DNA of 16,828 bases from Bacteroidales bacterium UBA1722 (GTDB lineage: Bacteria; Bacteroidota; Bacteroidia; Bacteroidales; UBA932): the NCBI GenBank assembly GCA_002317435.1, contig DCIQ01000026.1:2866-19693 (forward strand), in the 5' to 3' direction. The stretch's first letter is position 1. The number at the start of each line of letters is the position of its first letter. Under the pieces are notes generated by a model. It had not been told where the DNA came from and ran no database searches. It worked only from the letters and a program-made list of their open reading frames with translations. Shown here in pieces: positions 1 to 6,454 of this stretch. The translations under genes and the position numbers were made by a program.

Positions 1-404
1 GAGACCATACTCATGGATTTGTAGCCGCCTTTCGGGGAGGTGCGGACCATTACCGAAGCACCGTCGGGAAAGCGGTAGTCGAAGTTTCTGGCATAAAGCA
101 CGTCTCCGTCGGGGGTGAATGCGCGGAATGCGGAGCAGGCGGGTTTCGGGGAGTCCCCGGGTATGGCTTTGGTCATATCCAGAAGCTTCACCGCCGCAGC
201 TTTCCTGACATCCGCCTGTGAGGTGAGGTCTGCATCGATGAACTCCTGAAGGAGATAATCAGCCTTATAGTCCATCGAATACAGCTGCCCGTCCGCGATG
301 TCCTTCAGCGTCTCTATGGTGGCCGCCTGTTTCTTGTTCTTGAGAAGGTATGCAGGATTTCCGATACCTGCGACGAGCAATAAGAAAAGTATTAATGATT
401 TCAT
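1..404 (-). CDS. Ntn-hydrolase of the choloylglycine hydrolase / linear amide C-N hydrolase type (N-terminal part)
   Basis: The gene starts with ATG at 404-402 and runs off the left edge, so only the first ~134 residues are visible. Residues 3-14 form a hydrophobic N-terminal segment that could be a signal peptide or membrane anchor; no cleavage site is obvious. Around residues 89-108 the motif ACSAF followed by GDVLYARNFDY fits the N-terminal nucleophile region of this family, in which a Cys (here probably C90) becomes the catalytic N-terminus after self-cleavage and is followed by a conserved RNxD. Family members hydrolyse linear amides such as bile salts, penicillin V or N-acyl amino acids. 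The substrate cannot be told from this fragment. If C90 is the nucleophile, the leader plus propeptide is about 89 residues, longer than in bile salt hydrolases, which expose Cys2. It diverges from the glycosidase gene on the other strand. The family call is fairly secure; the function is open. Confidence 0.7.
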   Translation of the reverse strand, partial: MKSLILFLLLVAGIGNPAYLLKNKKQAATIETLKDIADGQLYSMDYKADYLLQEFIDADLTSQADVRKAAAVKLLDMTKAIPGDSPKPACSAFRAFTPDGDVLYARNFDYRFPDGASVMVRTSPKGGYKSMSMV

Positions 405-449
405 TCGATAAAAAGATTCAGGGTATTTTGAGTGATGTCGAAATATTCG

Positions 450-457
450 CTAAAGTA
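450..457 (-). promoter_or_regulatory. possible -7 promoter element of the Ntn-hydrolase gene
   Basis: On the minus strand the site reads TACTTTAG, one base away from the Bacteroidales -7 consensus TAnnTTTG, and lies 46 bases upstream of the ATG. I see no matching TTTG element 19-21 bases further upstream, so this is a weak assignment. Confidence 0.3.
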
Positions 458-500
458 CGGATTTTTTATGATTACCGGATGTCAGTGTCGGTACAATGGT

Positions 501-508
501 TAAATTTG
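501..508 (+). promoter_or_regulatory. candidate -7 promoter element of the GH106-GH29 operon
   Basis: TAAATTTG matches the Bacteroidales -7 consensus TAnnTTTG exactly. Its end is only 10 bases before the ATG at 519, so transcription from it would give a very short leader. No clear TTTG is present at the -33 distance. The element lies inside a dyad, TACAA (492-496) and TTGTA (506-510), which could be an operator. Confidence 0.42.
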
Positions 509-518
509 TAAGTATTAT

Positions 519-3440
519 ATGAAACGAATCAAGTCATCATTGTCGTCTGTATTCCTTTTCTGTGCGGTTTCACTGATACCGATTGGCGCCAGTGAGACGG
601 ATGATACGCTATATCAGAACTTCGTCGCTCCTCCCCGGAACTGCCGTCCGCTGGTCTGGTGGCACTGGATGGACGGAAATATCACAAAAGACGGCATAAG
701 GAAAGATCTTCTCTGGATGGATGAGGCGGGGATAGCCGGGTTTCATGCTTTTGATGCGGGTACTGCTTCCCCACAGATCGTCGGGGAAAGACTGCCTTAT
801 ATGAGTGACGGATGGAAGGATGCCTTCAGATACGCCCTCGATCTGGCGGATTCGCTCGGGATGGAGGTGACCATGACCAGTTCACCGGGATGGAGCGTGA
901 CGGGGGGTCCGTGGGTGACCGTGGAGGATGCCCAGAAGAAACTGTCCTGGAGGGAGTGCATATTGGAAGGAGGAAGGGAATATACGGGTGCACTGCCGGA
1001 TCCCCTGACCTGTGCCGGTCCTTTTCAGGATGAACCGTATCAGTTTGAGAGTTCTTTCCGTGACGGAAAAAGAAACAGACCTGACGGATACTATAGAGAC
1101 ATAGCGGTGATAGCCGTTCCTTACCGGGAGTGTGATACCGCCCGGATACTGCAGTTCGTCACCAAGACGGGCTGGAAGATGAATTATAAAGTGTCGGACC
1201 ATTTCCCCACCCCCGAACCGCAGTGGTGTCCGGGGGCAGACGAAGTGATCGACCTGACGGACTCCTTCGAGGACGGCATACTGAGGTGGAATGTGCCTCC
1301 AGGACGGTGGAAAGTCTTCCGTTTCGGATATTCTCTGATAGGTCAGGTCAACGGGCCCGCTACGCTCGAAGCTACCGGACTGGAGGTGGACAAACTCAGC
1401 AGGGAGTCAGTCATACGTTACTACACAGACTATCTGAAAATGTACGGCATCGCCTCCGGAGATAGATTGGGCAAGGTGATAAAGAGCATTATGATAGATA
1501 GTTACGAGTCTGGAAAGGGTACATGGACTCCGAGGATGGAGGAGGAATTCGCCTCACGCAGGGGCTACAGTCTCCGCAGATGGCTGCCGGTGCTGACGGG
1601 ACAGATTATCGGTAGTGCACGCGAGAGTGAACAGTTCCTTTTCGACTGGAGACAGACTCTCGGGGCACTGATGGCCGAGAACCACTATGACCTTGTCAAT
1701 GAGATACTGGCTCCGTACGGTATGAAACGTTACAGCGAAGCCCACGAGGAGCGGACAGCCTTCGTGGGGGACGGTATGATGGTCAAGCGCCGCGCAGACT
1801 ATCCGATGTCAGCCTTCTGGGCCAGATTCCGTGCCGGATGGCATTCCTCCTATCCTTCGTCCGATGCTGATATCCGTGAGTCATCGTCAGTCGCACACAT
1901 CTATGGAAAGGACTATTGCGCAGCAGAATCCTTTACCACCAACGGGCGGCCAGGCAAATGGGACGGCTACGGTGCATATCAGTGCTCTCCCTGTAATCTC
2001 AAGCCTCTGGCGGATGCTGCGATGGCCGAAGGACTCACCCGCTTCGTAATCCACAGCGTGGTCCACCAGCCGTGCGATGATATCGTCCCGGGACTCGGAC
2101 TCAGTACTTACGGACAATGGTTCGGCAGGCACGAGACCTGGGCGCATGAGGCACGGGTGTGGACGGACTACCTCTCCCGCAGCTGTTATATGCTCCGGCA
2201 GGGACGGTGGAATGCAGATATCGCGTATTTCTACGGGGAGGACAAGAATATAACAGGCAGATTCTACGATGAACGGGTGGAGATGCCCCGGGGTTATAAT
2301 TACGACTACGTCAATGCCGACATACTGTTGAACGAAATGCATGCCGGTGACGGAGTTCTGACCACCGCCTCGGGAATGAGTTATAGGGTGCTTGTGATTG
2401 ACCGGGAAGTGAAATATATGTCTCTCGCCGTCCTGCGGCGTATAGCGGAGTTCGTGCGGGAAGGAGTGACGGTCGTGGGTAATCCGCCTTCGCTGAAGGG
2501 TGGAATGGATGGCTCGGAAGAGGAGTTCGCGGCACTTTGTGACAGTCTCCGGCACAGTGGGAAAGTGTTTTCCGGTATGAGTATAGCTTACGCAATGGGG
2601 AGTGCCGGGATATCCCCTGACGTGGAGTTCGCGCAGTGCTGTGGTGCGGATGTCCGTTTCGTGCACCGCACCCTTGAGAACGGAGAGCTCTATTGGGTGG
2701 CGAACATCTCGCCTCAGAACAGACAGGTGAAGGTCTCTCTCCGTTGCGAAGGGTATTTACCTGAGGTTTGGAACCCGGTGGACTGCTCTGTATCGGAGGC
2801 TCCCTACGAAATAAGGGACGGACGCACATCAGTGACATTGGAGCTGGAACAGGACGATGCACGTTTCATAATCCTGAGGAAGCCTGCTTCATCGGCTTGC
2901 GGAGGTGCTCCTGTTCACAGGAAGTCACTTGTGAAGTCAATAGAAGGTTCGTGGAAAGTCTCGTTCCGGAAAGGGCGCGGTGCTCCCTCTTCCGTCACTC
3001 TGCCATTTCTGACATCCCTTTCGGAATCGGAAGATGATGGTGTAAGGTATTTCTCGGGTACGGCCACTTATACCAAAACCGTGGAACTGACTGGTGAAGA
3101 AGCTTCCAAGGCCGCATTTCTGGATTTGGGCGAGGTGCGGCATCTCTGCCGTGTGCGAATCAACGGTGTGGATATGGGGGTATTATGGAAGGCTCCATAT
3201 ATCACAGGTACTGGCGGTCTGCTGCACAAGGGAAGAAACAATCTGGAGATAGAGGTCACGGACTCGTGGGCTAACAGGCTTATCGGAGATGCCGCTCTGC
3301 CTGAATCCGAACGCAGTACATTCACTTCCGTCCAGTTTTATCAGGCAGGGGATTCTCTGGTCCCCTCCGGTCTGATAGGACCGGTCAGGCTGTTGTGTCA
3401 GGTTCCGGTATATTATGACGGAGAAGGTTCAGATAATTGA
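519..3440 (+). CDS. GH106 family alpha-L-rhamnosidase-like glycoside hydrolase, secreted
   Basis: This 973-residue protein probably removes terminal alpha-L-rhamnose from a polysaccharide outside the cytoplasm. Residues 1-25 form a signal peptide (KR near the start, hydrophobic core 10-21, likely cut after GAS or IGA). The mature N-terminus carries the GH106 signature PLVWWHWMDGNITKDGIRKD (44-63), followed by GIAGFHAFDAG (71-81). Acid-rich motifs expected in the catalytic barrel appear at 325-330 (MIDSYE), 468-473 (AAESFT) and 537-541 (GRHET). I cannot say which acids are catalytic without an alignment. Residues ~845-955 look like a galactose-binding-like beta-sandwich (YTKTVEL, FLDLGEVRHLCRVRINGVDMG, NNLEIEVTDSWANRLIGD), common at the C-terminus of this family. 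The length is normal for GH106. The start at 519 is supported by the signal peptide; there is no Shine-Dalgarno sequence. The stop overlaps or abuts the GH29 gene, so the two are likely one transcript. Many GH106 members are uncharacterised, so the exact linkage is inferred. Confidence 0.9.
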   Translation: MKRIKSSLSSVFLFCAVSLIPIGASETDDTLYQNFVAPPRNCRPLVWWHWMDGNITKDGIRKDLLWMDEAGIAGFHAFDAGTASPQIVGERLPYMSDGWKDAFRYALDLADSLGMEVTMTSSPGWSVTGGPWVTVEDAQKKLSWRECILEGGREYTGALPDPLTCAGPFQDEPYQFESSFRDGKRNRPDGYYRDIAVIAVPYRECDTARILQFVTKTGWKMNYKVSDHFPTPEPQWCPGADEVIDLTDSFEDGILRWNVPPGRWKVFRFGYSLIGQVNGPATLEATGLEVDKLSRESVIRYYTDYLKMYGIASGDRLGKVIKSIMIDSYESGKGTWTPRMEEEFASRRGYSLRRWLPVLTGQIIGSARESEQFLFDWRQTLGALMAENHYDLVNEILAPYGMKRYSEAHEERTAFVGDGMMVKRRADYPMSAFWARFRAGWHSSYPSSDADIRESSSVAHIYGKDYCAAESFTTNGRPGKWDGYGAYQCSPCNLKPLADAAMAEGLTRFVIHSVVHQPCDDIVPGLGLSTYGQWFGRHETWAHEARVWTDYLSRSCYMLRQGRWNADIAYFYGEDKNITGRFYDERVEMPRGYNYDYVNADILLNEMHAGDGVLTTASGMSYRVLVIDREVKYMSLAVLRRIAEFVREGVTVVGNPPSLKGGMDGSEEEFAALCDSLRHSGKVFSGMSIAYAMGSAGISPDVEFAQCCGADVRFVHRTLENGELYWVANISPQNRQVKVSLRCEGYLPEVWNPVDCSVSEAPYEIRDGRTSVTLELEQDDARFIILRKPASSACGGAPVHRKSLVKSIEGSWKVSFRKGRGAPSSVTLPFLTSLSESEDDGVRYFSGTATYTKTVELTGEEASKAAFLDLGEVRHLCRVRINGVDMGVLWKAPYITGTGGLLHKGRNNLEIEVTDSWANRLIGDAALPESERSTFTSVQFYQAGDSLVPSGLIGPVRLLCQVPVYYDGEGSDN

Positions 3441-3454
3441 TAATGAGTGAATAT

Positions 3455-4843
3455 ATGAAGAAAATAACGGTAGTTTGCGCTTTTTTATGCGTATATGTTT
3501 TCGCGATGGCTCAGGATAGTAAAACTGATGTATATGTTCCACCGGTAGAGCCGGGGGTGCGGGCGACTATAGAAAAGTGGCAGGAGCTGAAGTTCGGCCT
3601 TTTTATCCATTGGGGCATCTACAGCCAGTTGGGATGCGTGGAATCCTGGTCTCTGGTCCCCGGAGATATAGACTGGCAGATGCGCTCCCGCAGGGAGAGG
3701 GGGATGACTTATTTTGAATACCTGAAGTTCTATGAGCAGACCAAGACCACATTCAATCCGCTTGACTTCGATCCTTCGAAGTGGGCTGCCGCAGCCAAGT
3801 ATGCAGGAATGAAGTATGTCATATTCACCACGAAACATCACGACGGCTTCTGTATGTTCGACACAGACCAGACCGACTATAAAATCACTTCCCCGCAGTG
3901 TCCGTTCCACAAGTCACCACGGGCTAATATCGCCAAGGAGATTTTTGACGCTTTCCGTGCAGAGGATTTTATGACCGGAGCCTATTTCTCAGTACCTGAC
4001 TGGCATAACGATGATTACTGGTGGCGGATGTTTCCTCCAAAGAGTACTGCACCTAATTATGATGCCGTCCGGCATCCGGAGAAATGGGAGGCCTATCAGA
4101 ATTTCTTTAATGCGCAGATAGATGAACTGACTGACGGCACTTACGGTGAGATACCCTTGCTTTGGCTCGATTTGGCTACCGCCCCCGGTGAGTCAGGGGC
4201 TGTCGTAGACTGGGAGAGGGCTGCCAAAACCCTGCGGAATAACCAGCAGAATGCGATGATGGTGGCCCGTGGAATACACGGCATCTACGAAAACTATCGT
4301 ACTCCCGAGCAGGAGATGCCCGACAAAGCTCTCGACTACCCCTGGGAGTCCTGCTATACTATGACCTATAGCTGGGCCTATCGCCCCGGACTTGAATACA
4401 AAACGACCCGGACCATCCTCGGCATGCTCGTGAAAATCGTCACCCGCGGCGGCAATTTTCTGCTTAACGTAGGTCCGAAACCGGATGGCACTCTGGAGGA
4501 TATCGCATATGAACGTCTGCACGATATCGGTGACTGGATGCAGATCAATTCTGAGGGGATTTATGGCACCAGACCTATCGCTCCGTATCAGGTGGGAGAT
4601 GTGTATTTCAGCCGGAAGGGCGATTCTGTCTATGCGTTCTACATCGCTCCCGAAGAGGAGGACAGCATACCGGAGACCATAAACATAGGTGATTTCATCC
4701 CATCCGGAAGAGTCACCATGCTCGGTACTAAAAATGCGCTTTCATGGAAGAAGACACCGGAGGGTACCGTGGTCACCATCCCCGCTTCTCTCCGCAAGGC
4801 CCTTCCCTGTGACTACATCTGGTGTCTGAAATTCACAATGTGA
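3455..4843 (+). CDS. GH29 alpha-L-fucosidase, secreted
   Basis: This is an exo-acting retaining alpha-L-fucosidase, 462 residues from the chosen start. Residues 1-20 (MKKITVV...FAMA, then QD) make a good signal peptide, so it acts in the periplasm or outside. GH29 landmarks are FGLFIHWGIYS near 47-57, TKHHDGFCMFDT at 126-137, LWLDLA at 236-241 (D239 is the likely nucleophile), a PWESC segment near 296-300, and GGNFLLNVGPKPDGT at 332-346. The N-terminal catalytic barrel is followed from about 375 by a short beta-sandwich domain. ATG at 3455 is chosen because it gives the cleanest signal peptide. ATG at 3443 adds four residues and lies 15 bases after a GGAGAAGG stretch, so it remains possible; TTG at 3437 would overlap the GH106 stop and is less likely. 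Tandem placement after the rhamnosidase suggests joint attack on a glycan with terminal fucose and rhamnose. The ends of the motif set argue for an active enzyme. Confidence 0.95.
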   Translation: MKKITVVCAFLCVYVFAMAQDSKTDVYVPPVEPGVRATIEKWQELKFGLFIHWGIYSQLGCVESWSLVPGDIDWQMRSRRERGMTYFEYLKFYEQTKTTFNPLDFDPSKWAAAAKYAGMKYVIFTTKHHDGFCMFDTDQTDYKITSPQCPFHKSPRANIAKEIFDAFRAEDFMTGAYFSVPDWHNDDYWWRMFPPKSTAPNYDAVRHPEKWEAYQNFFNAQIDELTDGTYGEIPLLWLDLATAPGESGAVVDWERAAKTLRNNQQNAMMVARGIHGIYENYRTPEQEMPDKALDYPWESCYTMTYSWAYRPGLEYKTTRTILGMLVKIVTRGGNFLLNVGPKPDGTLEDIAYERLHDIGDWMQINSEGIYGTRPIAPYQVGDVYFSRKGDSVYAFYIAPEEEDSIPETINIGDFIPSGRVTMLGTKNALSWKKTPEGTVVTIPASLRKALPCDYIWCLKFTM

Positions 4844-4962
4844 AGACCGGGTATTCATATTGATGATGTCAGTCGAAGGTCAGGAATGCCATATCCGGGT
4901 GTTTTATTGATAGTATAGAGAAAATAATCGTACTTGAATTGCGACTGATTGGAAAAAACGAA
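4844..4962. other. intergenic spacer after the GH29 gene
   Basis: This begins a 314-base stretch (4844-5157) with no intact gene. CCGGG occurs at both 4847 and 4896 in direct orientation. The frame of the downstream remnant is open back to a TGA at 4864-4866 but has no ATG before 4963. I see no convincing stem followed by a T-run, so the end of the glycosidase transcript is not marked by a classical terminator. Confidence 0.4.
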
Positions 4963-5100
4963 ATGCCCGAATCCCCTATCCGAAAACTTGCCCCACTGGC
5001 TTATGAGGCTTCCATCGAAGGGACTGAAAACTACAGCCGCGAAGATATCCGCCGTTCCATCTTCATCCTCGAAAAGGCATTGGCAGAGTACAACAGATAA
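4963..5100 (+). pseudogene. probable internally deleted class I/II PLP-dependent aminotransferase remnant
   Basis: A 45-codon frame from ATG 4963 to TAA 5098 encodes MPESPIRKLAPLAYEA, then about five residues, then NYSREDIRRSIFILEKALAEY. The first part resembles the start of a Bacteroidales aminotransferase group beginning mPESPIRKL-P-A, which normally continues into a GQPD motif. The last part resembles the end of such enzymes (a DI/DL-kkAl-iLekAL-eY helix). Everything between, roughly 350 residues with the PLP lysine and the active site, is absent. The join falls near codons 15-24 and keeps the frame. A purine-rich GGAAAAAA lies just upstream of the ATG. It cannot be an active aminotransferase; it is either a deletion scar, an assembly artefact in a repeat-free gene, or a short peptide that happens to match. 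The family match is from memory of the motifs and has not been aligned. Confidence 0.5.
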
Positions 5101-5157
5101 CGGGAACCTGTCCGATATTATTGTCTGCGAGCTCCGCTTTCATTTGAAACGGAATCA

Positions 5158-6270
5158 CTATAAAACATAATTCCTTATCGTTACTTTCACTCCGTCGCCT
5201 GACTCCACTTTCAGGCATACGGACGGCTCGCGGTCGTAGTAACGGAGAGAAACGACATCCTTTCCGGGAGACTCACGTACGATGTCGTATTTCCTTTCAC
5301 CGCAGATATCAAGTTCCCATTCGCCGCGACCTTCCATTTCGACAGTGAGGGCACCATATTCGGTTCTGTCTCCATGCCATTCCATACTGTCGCAAGTCCT
5401 GCTGCGGCTGGTACGGGCAGGCTTCATTCCCTTAGAAGGATACCAGGCGAAGTCGGTCAGCAGGATAGTCACACCGTTACGGACAGCCTCCAGTTCGGTC
5501 GGAGAGCGGAAGATTGATGACTGGACATCATGGCCTTCCGCCCTGAGCGCTTCGCACATCTGAGCACTGCACATATCGTGTTTCATACTGGAAATGCCTG
5601 TGTCCCCTCCTATTTCGTCCAGCAGGGCGAGTACGTTCTCCGGAGTCTCCTCCAGACCTTTCGCCTTCAATGCCCTTGATGGATCCAGAAGAATCTTGCA
5701 GGGTGAGATCTCCCTCACCTTACGGAGCACCTCCGTATTTTCGCCGAAAGCGATGAAATCATCTCCGAGTATCTCTTTCACGACGGGATATGCATCATAG
5801 AAATCGCAGTGCATCAGAGGGGTCACACCGCAGCCACGGCATACTTCAAGCAGTTCGCGGAGGGTAGGTATCCGAGTGCGGTTCTCGGGGACTGAAGAAC
5901 GGAATACGTAATGTGTTCTCAAATCGTCAAAAGTATGCTCGTTCACAAATACTTTCTCACTTATTTCGGAGTAGCCGTCCGCACATACCATCGTCCGGTT
6001 GATGGTCTTGTCGTGCATTACGATGATAATGCTGTCCAGTGTCATTCTGGGGTCGACTTCGATGGATTTGTAACCATATCGTGCAGCCATGCGGACAGCC
6101 TCGAGGCTGTTCTCCGTCACGATGAAAGTCTTGGAGTCGCAGAACTGGCCGTCTTCGGAGAGCCAGCAGCCGCGATGGGCGATGGTGAATGGATAGTCAT
6201 GCTGCATGTCGCTACAGCATGATACTGCGGACACGGCAGCCAGCGCCGCGATAAACAATCTCTTTATCAT
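5158..6270 (-). CDS. glycerophosphodiester phosphodiesterase-like lipoprotein (divergent, with C-terminal extension)
   Basis: This 370-residue protein belongs to the GDPD/PLC-like barrel superfamily, whose members cleave glycerophosphodiesters with a metal ion and two histidines. Residues 1-19 (MIKRLFIAALAAVSAVSCC) are a lipoprotein signal with the acylated Cys at 18 or 19, followed by SD, an acidic start seen in surface-exposed lipoproteins of this phylum. The catalytic signature is present: AHRG (31-34), ENS (53-55), EVD (71-73) and MHDKTINRT (85-93), giving His32, Glu71, Asp73 and His86. A terminal LLTDF motif near 291-295 fits the last barrel strand. At residues 151-157 the usual acidic metal-ligand strand (IEiK type) instead reads PLMHCDF, so one ligand may be replaced. 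Residues ~283-370 form a beta-rich tail not typical of GDPDs. The start at 6270 is fixed by the signal sequence. A promoter candidate lies just upstream. The substrate is unknown. Confidence 0.82.
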   Translation of the reverse strand: MIKRLFIAALAAVSAVSCCSDMQHDYPFTIAHRGCWLSEDGQFCDSKTFIVTENSLEAVRMAARYGYKSIEVDPRMTLDSIIIVMHDKTINRTMVCADGYSEISEKVFVNEHTFDDLRTHYVFRSSVPENRTRIPTLRELLEVCRGCGVTPLMHCDFYDAYPVVKEILGDDFIAFGENTEVLRKVREISPCKILLDPSRALKAKGLEETPENVLALLDEIGGDTGISSMKHDMCSAQMCEALRAEGHDVQSSIFRSPTELEAVRNGVTILLTDFAWYPSKGMKPARTSRSRTCDSMEWHGDRTEYGALTVEMEGRGEWELDICGERKYDIVRESPGKDVVSLRYYDREPSVCLKVESGDGVKVTIRNYVL

Positions 6271-6292
6271 TATGCATTCATTAAGTCAATCT

Positions 6293-6324
6293 CAAAAATA
6301 CACAGTTTTTCCTGAATCCGCAAT
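6293..6324 (-). promoter_or_regulatory. candidate promoter of the GDPD-like lipoprotein gene
   Basis: On the minus strand ATTG (6324-6321) is followed after 20 bases by TATTTTTG (6300-6293). The second element matches TAnnTTTG exactly and the first matches TTTG in three of four bases; the spacing is right for the primary sigma factor of Bacteroidales. Transcription would begin about 15 bases before the ATG at 6270. Confidence 0.5.
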
Positions 6325-6379
6325 AACACAGTGCCGCTCTCGTGGCAAGTCCCGTCCACGGTCCGGACCAGAACACAGT
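6300..6379 (+). repeat. three copies of the 7-mer ACACAGT between divergent promoters
   Basis: ACACAGT occurs at 6300-6306, 6326-6332 and 6373-6379, all in the same orientation, with start-to-start distances of 26 and 47 bases. They lie between the two outward-facing promoter candidates. Three copies of one 7-mer in a 184-base gap is unlikely by chance but not impossible. They could be binding sites for a regulator of either gene. Confidence 0.35.
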
Positions 6380-6394
6380 CAGAAGTGTTTCTGA
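6379..6394. promoter_or_regulatory. perfect dyad upstream of the efflux operon promoter, possible operator
   Basis: TCAGAA-GTGT-TTCTGA is a perfect 6-base inverted repeat with a 4-base spacer. It lies 33 bases before the TACCTTTG element and just upstream of the expected -33 site, a usual place for a regulator. A dyad of this size can also arise by chance in a gap of this length. No regulator gene is adjacent. Confidence 0.33.
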
Positions 6395-6427
6395 TACCAA
6401 AAGTAGGTGGTTTCTCCAAAAAAGCCT

Positions 6428-6435
6428 TACCTTTG
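6428..6435 (+). promoter_or_regulatory. candidate -7 promoter element of the efflux operon
   Basis: TACCTTTG matches TAnnTTTG exactly and ends 19 bases before the ATG at 6455. The -33 position (about 6403-6408) lacks a good TTTG, which may mean a need for activation. It is the only good site upstream of the four-gene operon. Confidence 0.5.
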
Positions 6436-6454
6436 AGGATTATTACAGCCAATC

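Noticed and set aside
1887..2666. 259-codon antisense frame inside the GH106 gene
   Set aside because: It lies fully opposite a well-supported gene and its translation shows no domain, signal peptide or sensible composition.
5134..5152. Small hairpin with CCG/CGG and TTTC/GAAA arms and a bulge
   Set aside because: It is short, bulged and lacks a T-run on either strand, so it does not support a terminator call between the remnant and the phosphodiesterase gene.
4949..5170. 73-codon frame from TTG in the GH29-GDPD gap
   Set aside because: It is in a different frame from the aminotransferase-like peptide, starts with TTG, and reads as low-information sequence; the 4963-5100 frame has the recognisable protein motifs.
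6360..6369. 10-base palindrome GGTCCGGACC in the divergent promoter region
   Set aside because: It is a short perfect palindrome without spacing or repeats to tie it to a promoter; restriction-site-like palindromes of this size occur by chance.
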